DNA from: Phycisphaerales bacterium
Lineage (GTDB): Bacteria; Planctomycetota; Phycisphaerae; Sedimentisphaerales; Anaerobacaceae
Assembly (NCBI GenBank): GCA_003533825.1
Contig: DQCG01000604.1
Span: 6,240-11,724, forward strand
DNA: 5,485 bases
Direction: 5' to 3'
Under the pieces are notes generated by a model. The model was not told where the DNA came from and searched no databases. It saw only the letters and a list, made by a program, of their open reading frames with translations. Both the position numbers and the translations under genes were made by a program. Positions 1-5,293 of the stretch are shown here, in pieces. Every line of letters starts with the position of its first letter. Positions within the stretch are counted from its first letter, which is position 1.

Positions 1-651
1 CCCGTAGGCAAATGTACGGCCCAATCCCATCGTATTGCCTATCCCGATAACCCAGTCACCCACTTCGAGCGAATCGGAATCGCTGAGCTTGAGGGTCGGC
101 AGGTTATTCGCATCAATCTTTAAAACGGCGATATCGGTTTCCGGATCCGTTCCTACTATCTCAGCCTCGAACTGGCGCCCGTCTGCAAGCTTCGCCTCCA
201 CCTTTTGTGTATCATTCACAATATGATTGCACGTCAGAATATGGCCGTCTTCCGATACGATGAAACCGAGACCCTGTACTCTCCCGCCGGGCTGTTGTAT
301 CCGGACAGGACGCATCCGTGAGCGTGGTCGATCCGGCCGCAATGGTCGAGGTTCACCCACAGGCTCCGAAGGTGGTGCGGGCAGCTTGTCTCTTTGCATG
401 AATATCCGTAATTCTTCGTCTATGGGCTGTCTGCCTGAAAGTGGTTTATCGACCGTCAGCACCACTACTGAAGGCGAAGCCTTCTCTGCGATTGCGGCGA
501 ATGTTTTACCGATCTGCCGCAGGGTCGCAACAGCGTTATCGTCCCGTGCATGAGCCGAAACCGGCGCTGTCAAAAGCGTGAGCATAGACAGCACTAAAAT
601 GAAATTATGACCTGGGCCTTGTACATTTGATTTGAATTTCAGAACATCCAT
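1..651 (-). CDS. HtrA/Deg-type secreted serine protease, N-terminal part (cut by window edge)
   Basis: The reading frame is open from an ATG at 651 to base 1 (217 codons) and runs off the window. Residues 17-33 are hydrophobic and followed by an Ala-x-Ala-type site (about residues 33-35), so the product is probably exported to the periplasm. The trypsin-like core starts near residue 125 (GLGFIVSEDGHILTCNHIV), with catalytic His143 in the LTCNHIV motif and catalytic Asp173 in ETDIAVLKI. Then follows GDWVIGIGNTMGLG, which in this family lies shortly before the GNSGGP serine motif. That serine and any PDZ domains would lie beyond base 1 and cannot be seen. Family members degrade or refold damaged envelope proteins. 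A Pro/Arg-rich stretch (residues 91-124) sits before the core, where DegP-like proteins carry a variable loop. A GGGAG lies about 9 bases upstream of the ATG. It follows the small gene ending at 765 by 113 bases, so co-transcription is uncertain. Confidence 0.9.
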   Translation of the reverse strand, partial: MDVLKFKSNVQGPGHNFILVLSMLTLLTAPVSAHARDDNAVATLRQIGKTFAAIAEKASPSVVVLTVDKPLSGRQPIDEELRIFMQRDKLPAPPSEPVGEPRPLRPDRPRSRMRPVRIQQPGGRVQGLGFIVSEDGHILTCNHIVNDTQKVEAKLADGRQFEAEIVGTDPETDIAVLKIDANNLPTLKLSDSDSLEVGDWVIGIGNTMGLGRTFAYG

Positions 652-689
652 CTCTCAATCTCCCGCATAACCTTAATCAGTGAAATGAC

Positions 690-705
690 TATATCTAAGG
701 ATATA
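690..705. promoter_or_regulatory. Perfect 6-bp inverted repeat upstream of the protease gene, possible operator
   Basis: TATATC (690-695) and GATATA (700-705) form a perfect inverted repeat around TAAG, 39 bases upstream of the protease start codon. The position would suit a repressor site or part of the promoter. On the minus strand a TATAGT overlaps the repeat, but no good -35 box stands 16-18 bases before it. The sequence is AT-rich and short, so chance is a real alternative. Confidence 0.25.
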
Positions 706-764
706 CGGTTTTGAGATTAGGTTGTTCGCAGCCCCGTCGGGATTCTTCCGGACAGTGCAGCGTT

Positions 765-1088
765 TTAGTCTTCTATCGCCGCTCTGCCGTGGAACTCACC
801 CAGGATGCAAATCAGCTCTTCGTAGGGCATGCAGCCGTTCTCATTCGCGTAATCCCATGCGAGCTGAGATAAAGTCTCGCCGTCCTTGTTTTCCAGTTCT
901 GCTATCCCCGCCTCCTCTTCGACCTTCCAGAGCAGTTCGCGTATTTCGTTGTACCTCTCATCGGCCATCCTGAGCAGATCGACGATATTCTCAGGCACGC
1001 CGTGCAACTTTGCCAATTGCCGGCAGTAGCGGTCATACAATCTCTGGCGCTGCCTTGCTCTATTGGATTTATTATTTTTCTGGCTCAT
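765..1088 (-). CDS. Small helical protein of unknown function, coupled to the deacetylase gene
   Basis: I do not recognise this 107-residue protein. It has no signal peptide or membrane span, so it is probably cytoplasmic. The N-terminus is basic and rich in Arg, Gln and Asn (residues 4-23), and could bind nucleic acid or a membrane surface. Residues 35-66 look like a long amphipathic helix, followed by a second helical part with Trp78, Tyr80 and Cys86 and an acidic tail (IED). I chose the ATG at 1088 because GGAG lies 4 bases upstream. An in-frame ATG at 1103 has no ribosome-binding site and would overlap the upstream gene. The deacetylase stop codon ends at 1090, so only one base separates the genes. 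This implies translational coupling and perhaps a shared job. Codon use resembles the GC-rich neighbour, which supports a real gene. Confidence 0.75.
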   Translation of the reverse strand: MSQKNNKSNRARQRQRLYDRYCRQLAKLHGVPENIVDLLRMADERYNEIRELLWKVEEEAGIAELENKDGETLSQLAWDYANENGCMPYEELICILGEFHGRAAIED

Positions 1089-1089
1089 G

Positions 1090-2076
1090 TTACTCCGATT
1101 CATTTTTAACGCGCCGGCGCCGCTGGTGCAGCTCGCGCCAGGTCGTTAGGATGATTCCTTCGTTTTCGATGAATTTCTTAACGTCCGGGTCGGTCATCAG
1201 TCGCGTTTCCGCCTCGCGGACCGGGCCGGAGCCGGATATGTGCGAGAAGTTCTCCGTCTGCACGGTGCAGTGGACGATGATTTCCGTAATGCCGGGCTTC
1301 ATTTCGTCCAGCAGTTTAATCAACTGCTCTTTCCGGCCTTCGTAGCTGTCCGCCGAGGTCGGGGATGTGACCAGATCGTCGATTACCGGCAGCCCTGCGT
1401 TCCATACCCGGTTGGCGATCAGATATACCATCGGTTTCAAAGCAGCGGCCTCGGCCTCGGCACTAATATGCTGCATGTGCCCTCCCATCATAAGGATGGG
1501 AATCTGCTTTTCGATGCCGACCTTAACGTAGCGTTCGAGATACAGCGGATGGAAGCACGTTCCCATATGCGAATCCAGGTGTGTGGGTTTGATGCCCATC
1601 GCCAGGGCCTTATCGATCTGGGCGAGCATTTCCGTTTCGACCTCGTCGGCCGTCGCATGGGCGGCTACGTCTTGGACGCCGTGCCACAAACAACCTTCCA
1701 AATCCACAAGTCCCGGCACCGCAGGTTTGCCCGCGACGGGCCCCCAGCGGTATTTTTTCCATTCGGCCGTAAGTGTAAGATGCACCCCGGCGTCAACCTG
1801 CGGATGCTCTTTTAGATAAGCGCTCAGTTCCGGCACCCACGGGCACGGCATCATTATACTCGTCGAGGTAGCCACGCCGTCCTCGATGGCCTTTATTGCG
1901 CCCATATTCGAATTATGAGACATCCCCGCATCGTCAACGTGGAAAATCACCGCCCTGGTCCCCTCCGGCCACCCGAGCCGCTCGGCGAACGTCTGCGCCC
2001 CGGCGTCTTTTGCTGTAAATCCTGTTGAAATCATAAATATCACTAAAAGAATTCTACAAAAGCGGTTCAATAGCAT
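1090..2076 (-). CDS. Secreted ChbG/YdjC-type carbohydrate deacetylase
   Basis: The product is 328 residues from the ATG at 2076. An N-terminal hydrophobic segment (about residues 7-21) followed by AGAQT suggests a signal peptide, so the enzyme probably acts outside the cytoplasm. The YdjC fold motifs appear in order. HVDDAGMS (residues 46-53) carries the metal and catalytic aspartates. GVHLTLTAEW (97-106) carries one metal histidine, His99. PTHLDSHMG (164-172) carries His166 and His170. Near the C-terminus IIVHCTVQTE and GIILTTWRELH match the usual end of the barrel. Family members use a divalent metal to remove N-acetyl groups from chito- or other amino-sugar oligosaccharides; the substrate here is unknown. 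GAGGAG lies 8 bases before the ATG at 2076, which favours it over the TTG three bases earlier. ChbG has HLDSHHH where this has HLDSHMG, so one non-core histidine is replaced. It heads a leftward unit with the small gene at 765-1088. Confidence 0.93.
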   Translation of the reverse strand: MLLNRFCRILLVIFMISTGFTAKDAGAQTFAERLGWPEGTRAVIFHVDDAGMSHNSNMGAIKAIEDGVATSTSIMMPCPWVPELSAYLKEHPQVDAGVHLTLTAEWKKYRWGPVAGKPAVPGLVDLEGCLWHGVQDVAAHATADEVETEMLAQIDKALAMGIKPTHLDSHMGTCFHPLYLERYVKVGIEKQIPILMMGGHMQHISAEAEAAALKPMVYLIANRVWNAGLPVIDDLVTSPTSADSYEGRKEQLIKLLDEMKPGITEIIVHCTVQTENFSHISGSGPVREAETRLMTDPDVKKFIENEGIILTTWRELHQRRRRVKNESE

Positions 2077-2115
2077 CAAATCTTCTCCTCAGCATGAGAC
2101 CTTCGAAATGCCTTC

Positions 2116-2210
2116 GTCATTTCGACCCTAGGGCCACAAAGTGGCCCGAAGTGGAGAAATCTATTTAAAAAACAGATTCCTCGACTCCGCTTTGCTCCGC
2201 TCGGAATGAC
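2116..2210. repeat. Imperfect palindromic GTCATT element (MITE/REP-like)
   Basis: The element begins GTCATTTCGA (2116-2125) and ends TCGGAATGAC (2201-2210), which are near-perfect inverted ends. Inside, GAGAAATCT (2154-2162) pairs with AGATTCCTC (2174-2182) around an A-rich centre. Each arm is therefore a copy of one unit, GTCATTYCGA then a variable middle then GAGRAATCT, in opposite orientation. The left arm holds a perfect 7-bp hairpin, GGGCCAC-AAA-GTGGCCC (2131-2147). The right arm instead holds CTCCGCTTTGCTCCGCT. The element encodes no protein, so it would be a non-autonomous repeat. It lies 40 bases upstream of the deacetylase start codon. Its multicopy nature is inferred from the architecture, as only one copy is in the window. 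Confidence 0.7.
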
Positions 2211-2282
2211 CAAAGAATAAATCCTGCCCATATCAGCTTATCATCCTTACTTAAAAGCCCAAAACCAACCAACAAAAACCCT

Positions 2283-2297
2283 GCCGGACAAACCGGC
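2283..2297 (-). other. Short GC hairpin with T-run on the minus strand
   Basis: GCCGG (2283-2287) and CCGGC (2293-2297) pair around 5 bases. Read on the minus strand, the hairpin is followed by AGGGTTTTTG, which resembles a weak intrinsic terminator. No minus-strand gene ends upstream of it. It falls right after the predicted start point of the leftward promoter at 2304-2332, so it could be a 5'-leader hairpin or attenuator. The stem has only 5 pairs, so confidence is low. Confidence 0.3.
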
Positions 2298-2303
2298 CGC
2301 GTA

Positions 2304-2332
2304 AGTATACCATATCAAGAACATTAAAACAA
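2304..2332 (-). promoter_or_regulatory. Candidate leftward promoter for the deacetylase unit
   Basis: On the minus strand TTGTTT (2332-2327) is followed after 17 bases by TATACT (2309-2304), which is preceded by TGG, giving an extended -10 (TGnTATACT). The transcript would start near 2297 and carry a leader of about 220 bases containing the GTCATT element before the ATG at 2076. The -35 matches consensus only in TTG. Confidence 0.4.
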
Positions 2333-2349
2333 GAATACAACAAATAAGA

Positions 2350-2377
2350 TTGATAACCAGCCTCATTCTATTAAAAT
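2350..2377 (+). promoter_or_regulatory. Candidate promoter of the TIR-like gene
   Basis: TTGATA (2350-2355) and TAAAAT (2372-2377) each match the sigma-70 consensus in five of six positions and are 16 bases apart. Transcription would start near 2384, leaving a leader of about 130 bases before the ATG at 2515. The surroundings are AT-rich, which raises the chance of random matches. Confidence 0.4.
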
Positions 2378-2514
2378 AAACTTCTCGGACGTTTAGCGAG
2401 GTCGTATTGACCAATCTTTTGGAGACCTTGCGTTAGATACGAAACTCGACAATCATAAAATGCATATTGGCTTATTTAATAAAACATTTGAAAAAGATAG
2501 TTAGGTCGATAAAA

Positions 2515-3627
2515 ATGGATCAAGTTTCTGAAATCTATCGTATTGCCGATACTTTGTCTGAAATGGCAAAGTCAATAGATTCTACTGAATTAGATAAGCT
2601 TCTAAATACTGCAAAAGAATTGGGGAAATCGTGGAGTGGCTCATGGCTTGGATACCATTCAAGGATTTATTATAAAGATTTCAAGCCTGTTCCACCGGGA
2701 GCATGTTTCAGCATAGAATGGGGAACTAAGGAAACATTTGCAGTACAAGGAACTGTCGGTGAATGGAGAGAATATGAGTTTGATGGTGTTGTGGATGTAA
2801 TCCATGAAGTTGCCGGAAATCCAGATATTAAGATGTATGAGTCTTCGTCTCAAGAGGCCAAGGAATGCTTTGAGGAGTCGAAGTCGCAACTACTATCCAT
2901 TCTTTCAACAACATTAGATGAACGAAAGATCGATAAATTCTTGCAAGATCTTTTCGGAACTATTAAAAATCAGAAGGTATTATCAGCATCCGACTTTGTT
3001 GATGCTTATGCACCCTCTGGGAAGCGAATGTCACGAGATATGATAGCTATACAAGCTGGTTTTAAAACACCACCACACATATCTGTTATTGCCAAGACAA
3101 ATTCTCTGTTACATCCTTTCCGTTCATGTGAAAAACTATGTAAGCTTACCAGACGAGTAGGATCACATATTGAAAATATAGATGAGAAAGAACGAAAGGA
3201 CAAGCATATAGGTAAGAATGTTTTTATTGGGCATGGGCGGTCGAAGGTCTGGAAAGATCTAAAAGATTTCATTCAAGACAGGCTCCATCTACCTTGGGAC
3301 GAATTCAATAGAATTCCTGTGGCAGGTGTCACAAATATTACCCGCCTTGCTCAATTGATGGATGATGCTGCTATAGCCTTCTTAATAATGACAGCAGAAG
3401 ATGAGCAGGCTGATGGAGAAATGCAGGCCCGAATGAATGTAATACATGAGGTCGGGCTTTTTCAGGGCAGGCTTGGCGTTGAAAAAGCCATAGTTCTGCT
3501 TGAAGATGGCTGTAAAGAATTCTCCAATATTAGTGGCCTTGGTCAGCTAAGATTCCCAAAAGAAAACATCTCAGCAGTTTTTGAAGAAGTACGCCGAGTT
3601 ATGGAGAGAGAAGGATTCATTGAATAG
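2515..3627 (+). CDS. TIR-like nucleotide-binding protein (CBASS/Pycsar-type TIR domain), candidate anti-phage effector
   Basis: The product is 370 residues. The C-terminal domain (about 234-370) begins NVFIGHGRSKVW and continues with LMDDAAIAFLIMTAEDE, then ARMNVIHEVGLFQGRLG and KAIVLLEDG. This is the pattern of the TIR-like family called CAP12/Pycsar effector TIR (PF10137), where the Glu in the NVI-x-E-x-G-x-F motif (here Glu312) is highly conserved. Relatives in CBASS and Pycsar cleave NAD+ when triggered, stopping phage growth; activity here is inferred. Residues 1-222 match no family I can name. They hold a Trp/Tyr-rich patch (SWSGSWLGYHSRIYY, 39-53), PVPPG, and an EWG motif at 68-70, and would be the sensor part. 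A charged linker (223-233) joins the halves. I chose ATG 2515, with AGGT 8 bases upstream. A TTG at 2467 lacks a ribosome-binding site. The gene is much more AT-rich than the leftward genes, suggesting transfer. No cyclase gene is adjacent. Confidence 0.9.
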   Translation: MDQVSEIYRIADTLSEMAKSIDSTELDKLLNTAKELGKSWSGSWLGYHSRIYYKDFKPVPPGACFSIEWGTKETFAVQGTVGEWREYEFDGVVDVIHEVAGNPDIKMYESSSQEAKECFEESKSQLLSILSTTLDERKIDKFLQDLFGTIKNQKVLSASDFVDAYAPSGKRMSRDMIAIQAGFKTPPHISVIAKTNSLLHPFRSCEKLCKLTRRVGSHIENIDEKERKDKHIGKNVFIGHGRSKVWKDLKDFIQDRLHLPWDEFNRIPVAGVTNITRLAQLMDDAAIAFLIMTAEDEQADGEMQARMNVIHEVGLFQGRLGVEKAIVLLEDGCKEFSNISGLGQLRFPKENISAVFEEVRRVMEREGFIE

Positions 3628-3646
3628 ATAATGTCTAATAGGTTTT

Positions 3647-3676
3647 GTAGGATGGGCAAATTTTTTGCCCATGCGG
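3647..3676 (+). repeat. REP-like hairpin, copy 1 (GTAG foot, forward orientation)
   Basis: GTAG (3647-3650) is followed by the perfect palindrome ATGGGCAAA-TTT-TTTGCCCAT (3652-3672) and GCGG. A GTAG tetranucleotide at the foot of a hairpin is the mark recognised by REP-associated transposases in E. coli, and a gene of that family lies 175 bases downstream. Two further copies are at 3755-3800 and 4405-4435. Confidence 0.85.
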
Positions 3677-3683
3677 TTTTTTT
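3652..3683 (+). terminator. Probable intrinsic terminator of the TIR-like gene (formed by REP copy 1)
   Basis: The 9-bp stem (3652-3672) starts 24 bases after the TIR-like gene's stop codon. A run of seven T (3677-3683) begins four bases after the stem. The G/C-rich lower half of the stem followed by T's fits factor-independent termination, although the GCGG spacer is longer than ideal. Confidence 0.5.
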
Positions 3684-3754
3684 ATTATTGGAAATGGTCT
3701 GAAACAATATCAACGTTCCGGATCCTGTGATGACTTTTATTTTTGTGGGGCATG

Positions 3755-3800
3755 AACAGCATGGGCGACATGTCCCTTTGGGACAAGTGGCCCATCCTAC
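3755..3800 (-). repeat. REP-like hairpin, copy 2 (reverse orientation, long variable stem)
   Basis: AACAGC then ATGGGC (3761-3766) pairs with GCCCAT (3790-3795), followed by CTAC (3797-3800), the complement of the GTAG foot. The middle differs from copies 1 and 3: it carries its own inner stem, TGTCCC-TTT-GGGACA (3771-3785). With copy 1 it forms an inverted pair, like a BIME. It ends 51 bases before the transposase start codon. Confidence 0.8.
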
Positions 3801-3851
3801 GAAAATTTGATTGCTTGTGGGGGATTGGTCACATTTTTTATTAGCAATGAT

Positions 3852-4403
3852 ATGACGCAATATCGACGTGCCAAATTCTGCGGCGGGTATTATTTCTTTA
3901 CGGTGGTGACATATAAACGGAAACGTTTTCTTGCGGATGATATTGCGAGGGAATGCCTTCGGTCCGCGTGGCAAAACGTCCGGCAAAATCGACCGTTCGA
4001 GGTGACGGCTCTTTGTTTGTTGCCGGATCATTTGCATTGTCTGTGGCGTCTGCCGGAGGGCGATAATGATTATTCGACACGTTGGATGTTAATTAAAAAA
4101 AGATTTACGCGTCGATATCTCAAGGCCGGCGGGTATGAATCCGGACAAAGCCTTTCGCGGGAGAAAAAGCGGGAGCGCGGCATTTGGCAGAGGCGGTTCT
4201 GGGAACATCAGATTCGGGAACAGGAGGATTTGGATAAGCACGTCGATTATATTCATTACAATCCGTTAAAGCATGGACTGGTTAAAGCCGTTGAGGACTG
4301 GCCCTGGTCGACGTATCACAAGTTTGTTCGTGATGGTTTTTACCAACACAGGATATTGAATGATTATGACGGCAATTTCGGAGAGGATTTCGCCGGAGAA
4401 TAA
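3852..4403 (+). CDS. REP-associated Y1/HUH transposase (RAYT, TnpA-REP family)
   Basis: The product is 183 residues. It opens with MTQYRRAKFCGGYYFFTVVT, a typical start for this family, so I chose the ATG at 3852 over the TTG at 3807. Neither has a clear ribosome-binding site. The HUH metal motif is His60-Leu-His62 within LLPDHLHCLW. GIWQRRFWEH (110-119) is the family's conserved Trp block. DYIHYNPLKHGLV (132-144) carries the likely nucleophilic tyrosine (Tyr133 or Tyr136). WSTYHKFV (152-159) follows near the end. RAYTs nick single-stranded DNA at GTAG beside REP hairpins and are thought to spread these repeats. All catalytic motifs are present and the length is normal, so the gene looks intact. 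It lies between two same-orientation REP copies, the last only one base beyond its stop codon. Confidence 0.93.
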   Translation: MTQYRRAKFCGGYYFFTVVTYKRKRFLADDIARECLRSAWQNVRQNRPFEVTALCLLPDHLHCLWRLPEGDNDYSTRWMLIKKRFTRRYLKAGGYESGQSLSREKKRERGIWQRRFWEHQIREQEDLDKHVDYIHYNPLKHGLVKAVEDWPWSTYHKFVRDGFYQHRILNDYDGNFGEDFAGE

Positions 4404-4404
4404 A

Positions 4405-4435
4405 AACAGCATGGGCAAAAATTTGCCCATCCTAC
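4405..4435 (-). repeat. REP-like hairpin, copy 3 (reverse orientation)
   Basis: AACAGC (4405-4410), then the perfect 9-bp stem ATGGGCAAA-AA-TTTGCCCAT (4411-4430), then CTAC (4432-4435), which is the GTAG foot on the minus strand. Flanks match copy 2: both have AACAGC on the left and CTAC, six A-rich bases and TTGAT on the right. The two copies are thus direct repeats bracketing the transposase gene. Confidence 0.85.
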
Positions 4436-4477
4436 AAAAAATTGATAGCCCCCAAGTAAATTGTAATGAGATCAGTT

Positions 4478-4972
4478 ATGAAGAAGTATATCATTAAGAT
4501 ATCTCTGGTATTCATCGGCATAGCTGTTGTTGTTCTGGTATTTCTCGGGCTTCGATTGCGCAGGGAGGGGGGGGCGTCTTATCGTTTTTTAGCCGGCCGA
4601 GAGCCGATTACCGGTGAAAAAGCTAATAGAAGGAGTGAGGATAGTAGAGGGCTTCTTGATAGACGCTATATTTATTCATTCGAAGCAGATTTTAATGACT
4701 TTTGTACGAAAGCAGATGCTGAGCTAATACCAGCAGGTTTTTCCAGCAATTCCCGTGTTTTCAAAAACCTTTCTGGTGACAATTCCCCTTACCGTATATA
4801 CCGTATATACGATCTAAAAGAAAGGTTTCCTCGCGGACCGGTTTGGATTGTCATTTATAATGATATCCAGTGCGTGAAGTTTCCAAATTCAGAGCATAAT
4901 GGATTATCAGAGAAAGACGGCTGGGTCATGGTAGAGGTCGTTTACGGGCGAGGTTGGCGGTGGCCGTTTTGA
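4478..4972 (+). CDS. Small single-span membrane protein of unknown function
   Basis: I do not recognise this 164-residue protein. After a short basic start (MKKYIIK) comes one hydrophobic span (residues 8-25), then RLRR, so it is probably anchored in the inner membrane. By the positive-inside rule the short basic ends make topology ambiguous. The soluble part has aromatic- and charge-rich strands (YIYSFEADFNDFC, GPVWIVIYND, DGWVMVEVVYGRGW), which look like a small beta-rich domain. The ATG at 4478 is preceded at 7 bases by GAG. An in-frame ATG at 4466 has no ribosome-binding site but cannot be excluded. A run of eight G (4567-4574) and a 9-base tandem duplication (4791-4808) lie inside the frame. 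Its start is about 40 bases from REP copy 3, and no partner gene follows. Confidence 0.65.
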   Translation: MKKYIIKISLVFIGIAVVVLVFLGLRLRREGGASYRFLAGREPITGEKANRRSEDSRGLLDRRYIYSFEADFNDFCTKADAELIPAGFSSNSRVFKNLSGDNSPYRIYRIYDLKERFPRGPVWIVIYNDIQCVKFPNSEHNGLSEKDGWVMVEVVYGRGWRWPF

Positions 4973-5040
4973 TTTTCAAGACATGAAACCACAGATACCT
5001 ATACCTATGGCACAAGTGGTATAAGTGAACGCTGATGGCG

Positions 5041-5102
5041 GTAGTGTGCGATAAATCGCACCGAGAGTGGATGGTGAAATGGTGCGATGCATCGAACCCT
5101 AC
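5041..5102. repeat. Second REP-like inverted element, GTAG...CTAC
   Basis: The element begins GTAGTGTGCGAT and ends ATCGAACCCTAC, an inverted pair with two mismatches. A perfect hairpin, GTGCGAT-AA-ATCGCAC, lies at 5046-5061. ATCGCACC (5055-5062) can instead pair with GGTGCGAT (5081-5088), giving mutually exclusive folds. The GTAG foot is shared with the transposase-linked repeats, but the stem sequence is different. Confidence 0.5.
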
Positions 5103-5259
5103 ATAGGCTCAATACGCAATATGAAGCACGCAATACGAATAATGAACGCCGTGTAATGGAGACCTTGATATTTATTATTTTCTATTGTCTATTGATTATT
5201 GTTCTTTTTCTGCGTTTAATTGATATGCGGCGAGTCACGGAATTTTTTTGAGAAATAGC

Positions 5260-5288
5260 TTGATTTTTTGGGTTAAATTTAGTATAAT
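5260..5288 (+). promoter_or_regulatory. Near-consensus sigma-70-type promoter
   Basis: TTGATT (5260-5265), an exact 17-base spacer, and TATAAT (5283-5288), a perfect -10 box. The start point would be about 5295, at the left foot of the hairpin at 5294-5318. No gene follows within the remaining 190 bases, so the target is downstream of the window or is an untranslated RNA. Confidence 0.6.
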
Positions 5289-5293
5289 ACCTA

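Noticed and set aside
35..553. Two plus-strand open frames opposite the protease gene
   Set aside because: They lie antisense to the HtrA-type frame with its His and Asp motifs. Their Ser-rich translations look like shadows.
1240..1815. Plus-strand open frame of 191 codons opposite the deacetylase gene
   Set aside because: It mirrors a gene with clear YdjC motifs, a signal peptide and a ribosome-binding site. The plus-strand translation has no recognisable motifs and is a GC-driven shadow.
2211..2466. A tRNA or other structured RNA gene in the AT-rich intergenic stretch
   Set aside because: No cloverleaf with a T-loop GTTCRA-type box or matching acceptor arms was found. Only short hairpins and promoter-like boxes are visible.
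2467..2514. TTG start extending the TIR-like protein by 16 residues
   Set aside because: No ribosome-binding site precedes the TTG, whereas the ATG at 2515 has AGGT 8 bases upstream.
3543..4037. Minus-strand open frame of 164 codons spanning the TIR-like gene end, the REPs and the RAYT start
   Set aside because: It crosses two genes with firm family assignments and the REP hairpins. Its translation is rich in Pro, Thr, Lys and Cys with no domain pattern.
2467..4403. A complete CBASS or Pycsar operon
   Set aside because: Only a TIR-like effector gene is present. The next gene is a RAYT transposase and no nucleotide cyclase motif appears in any frame of the window.
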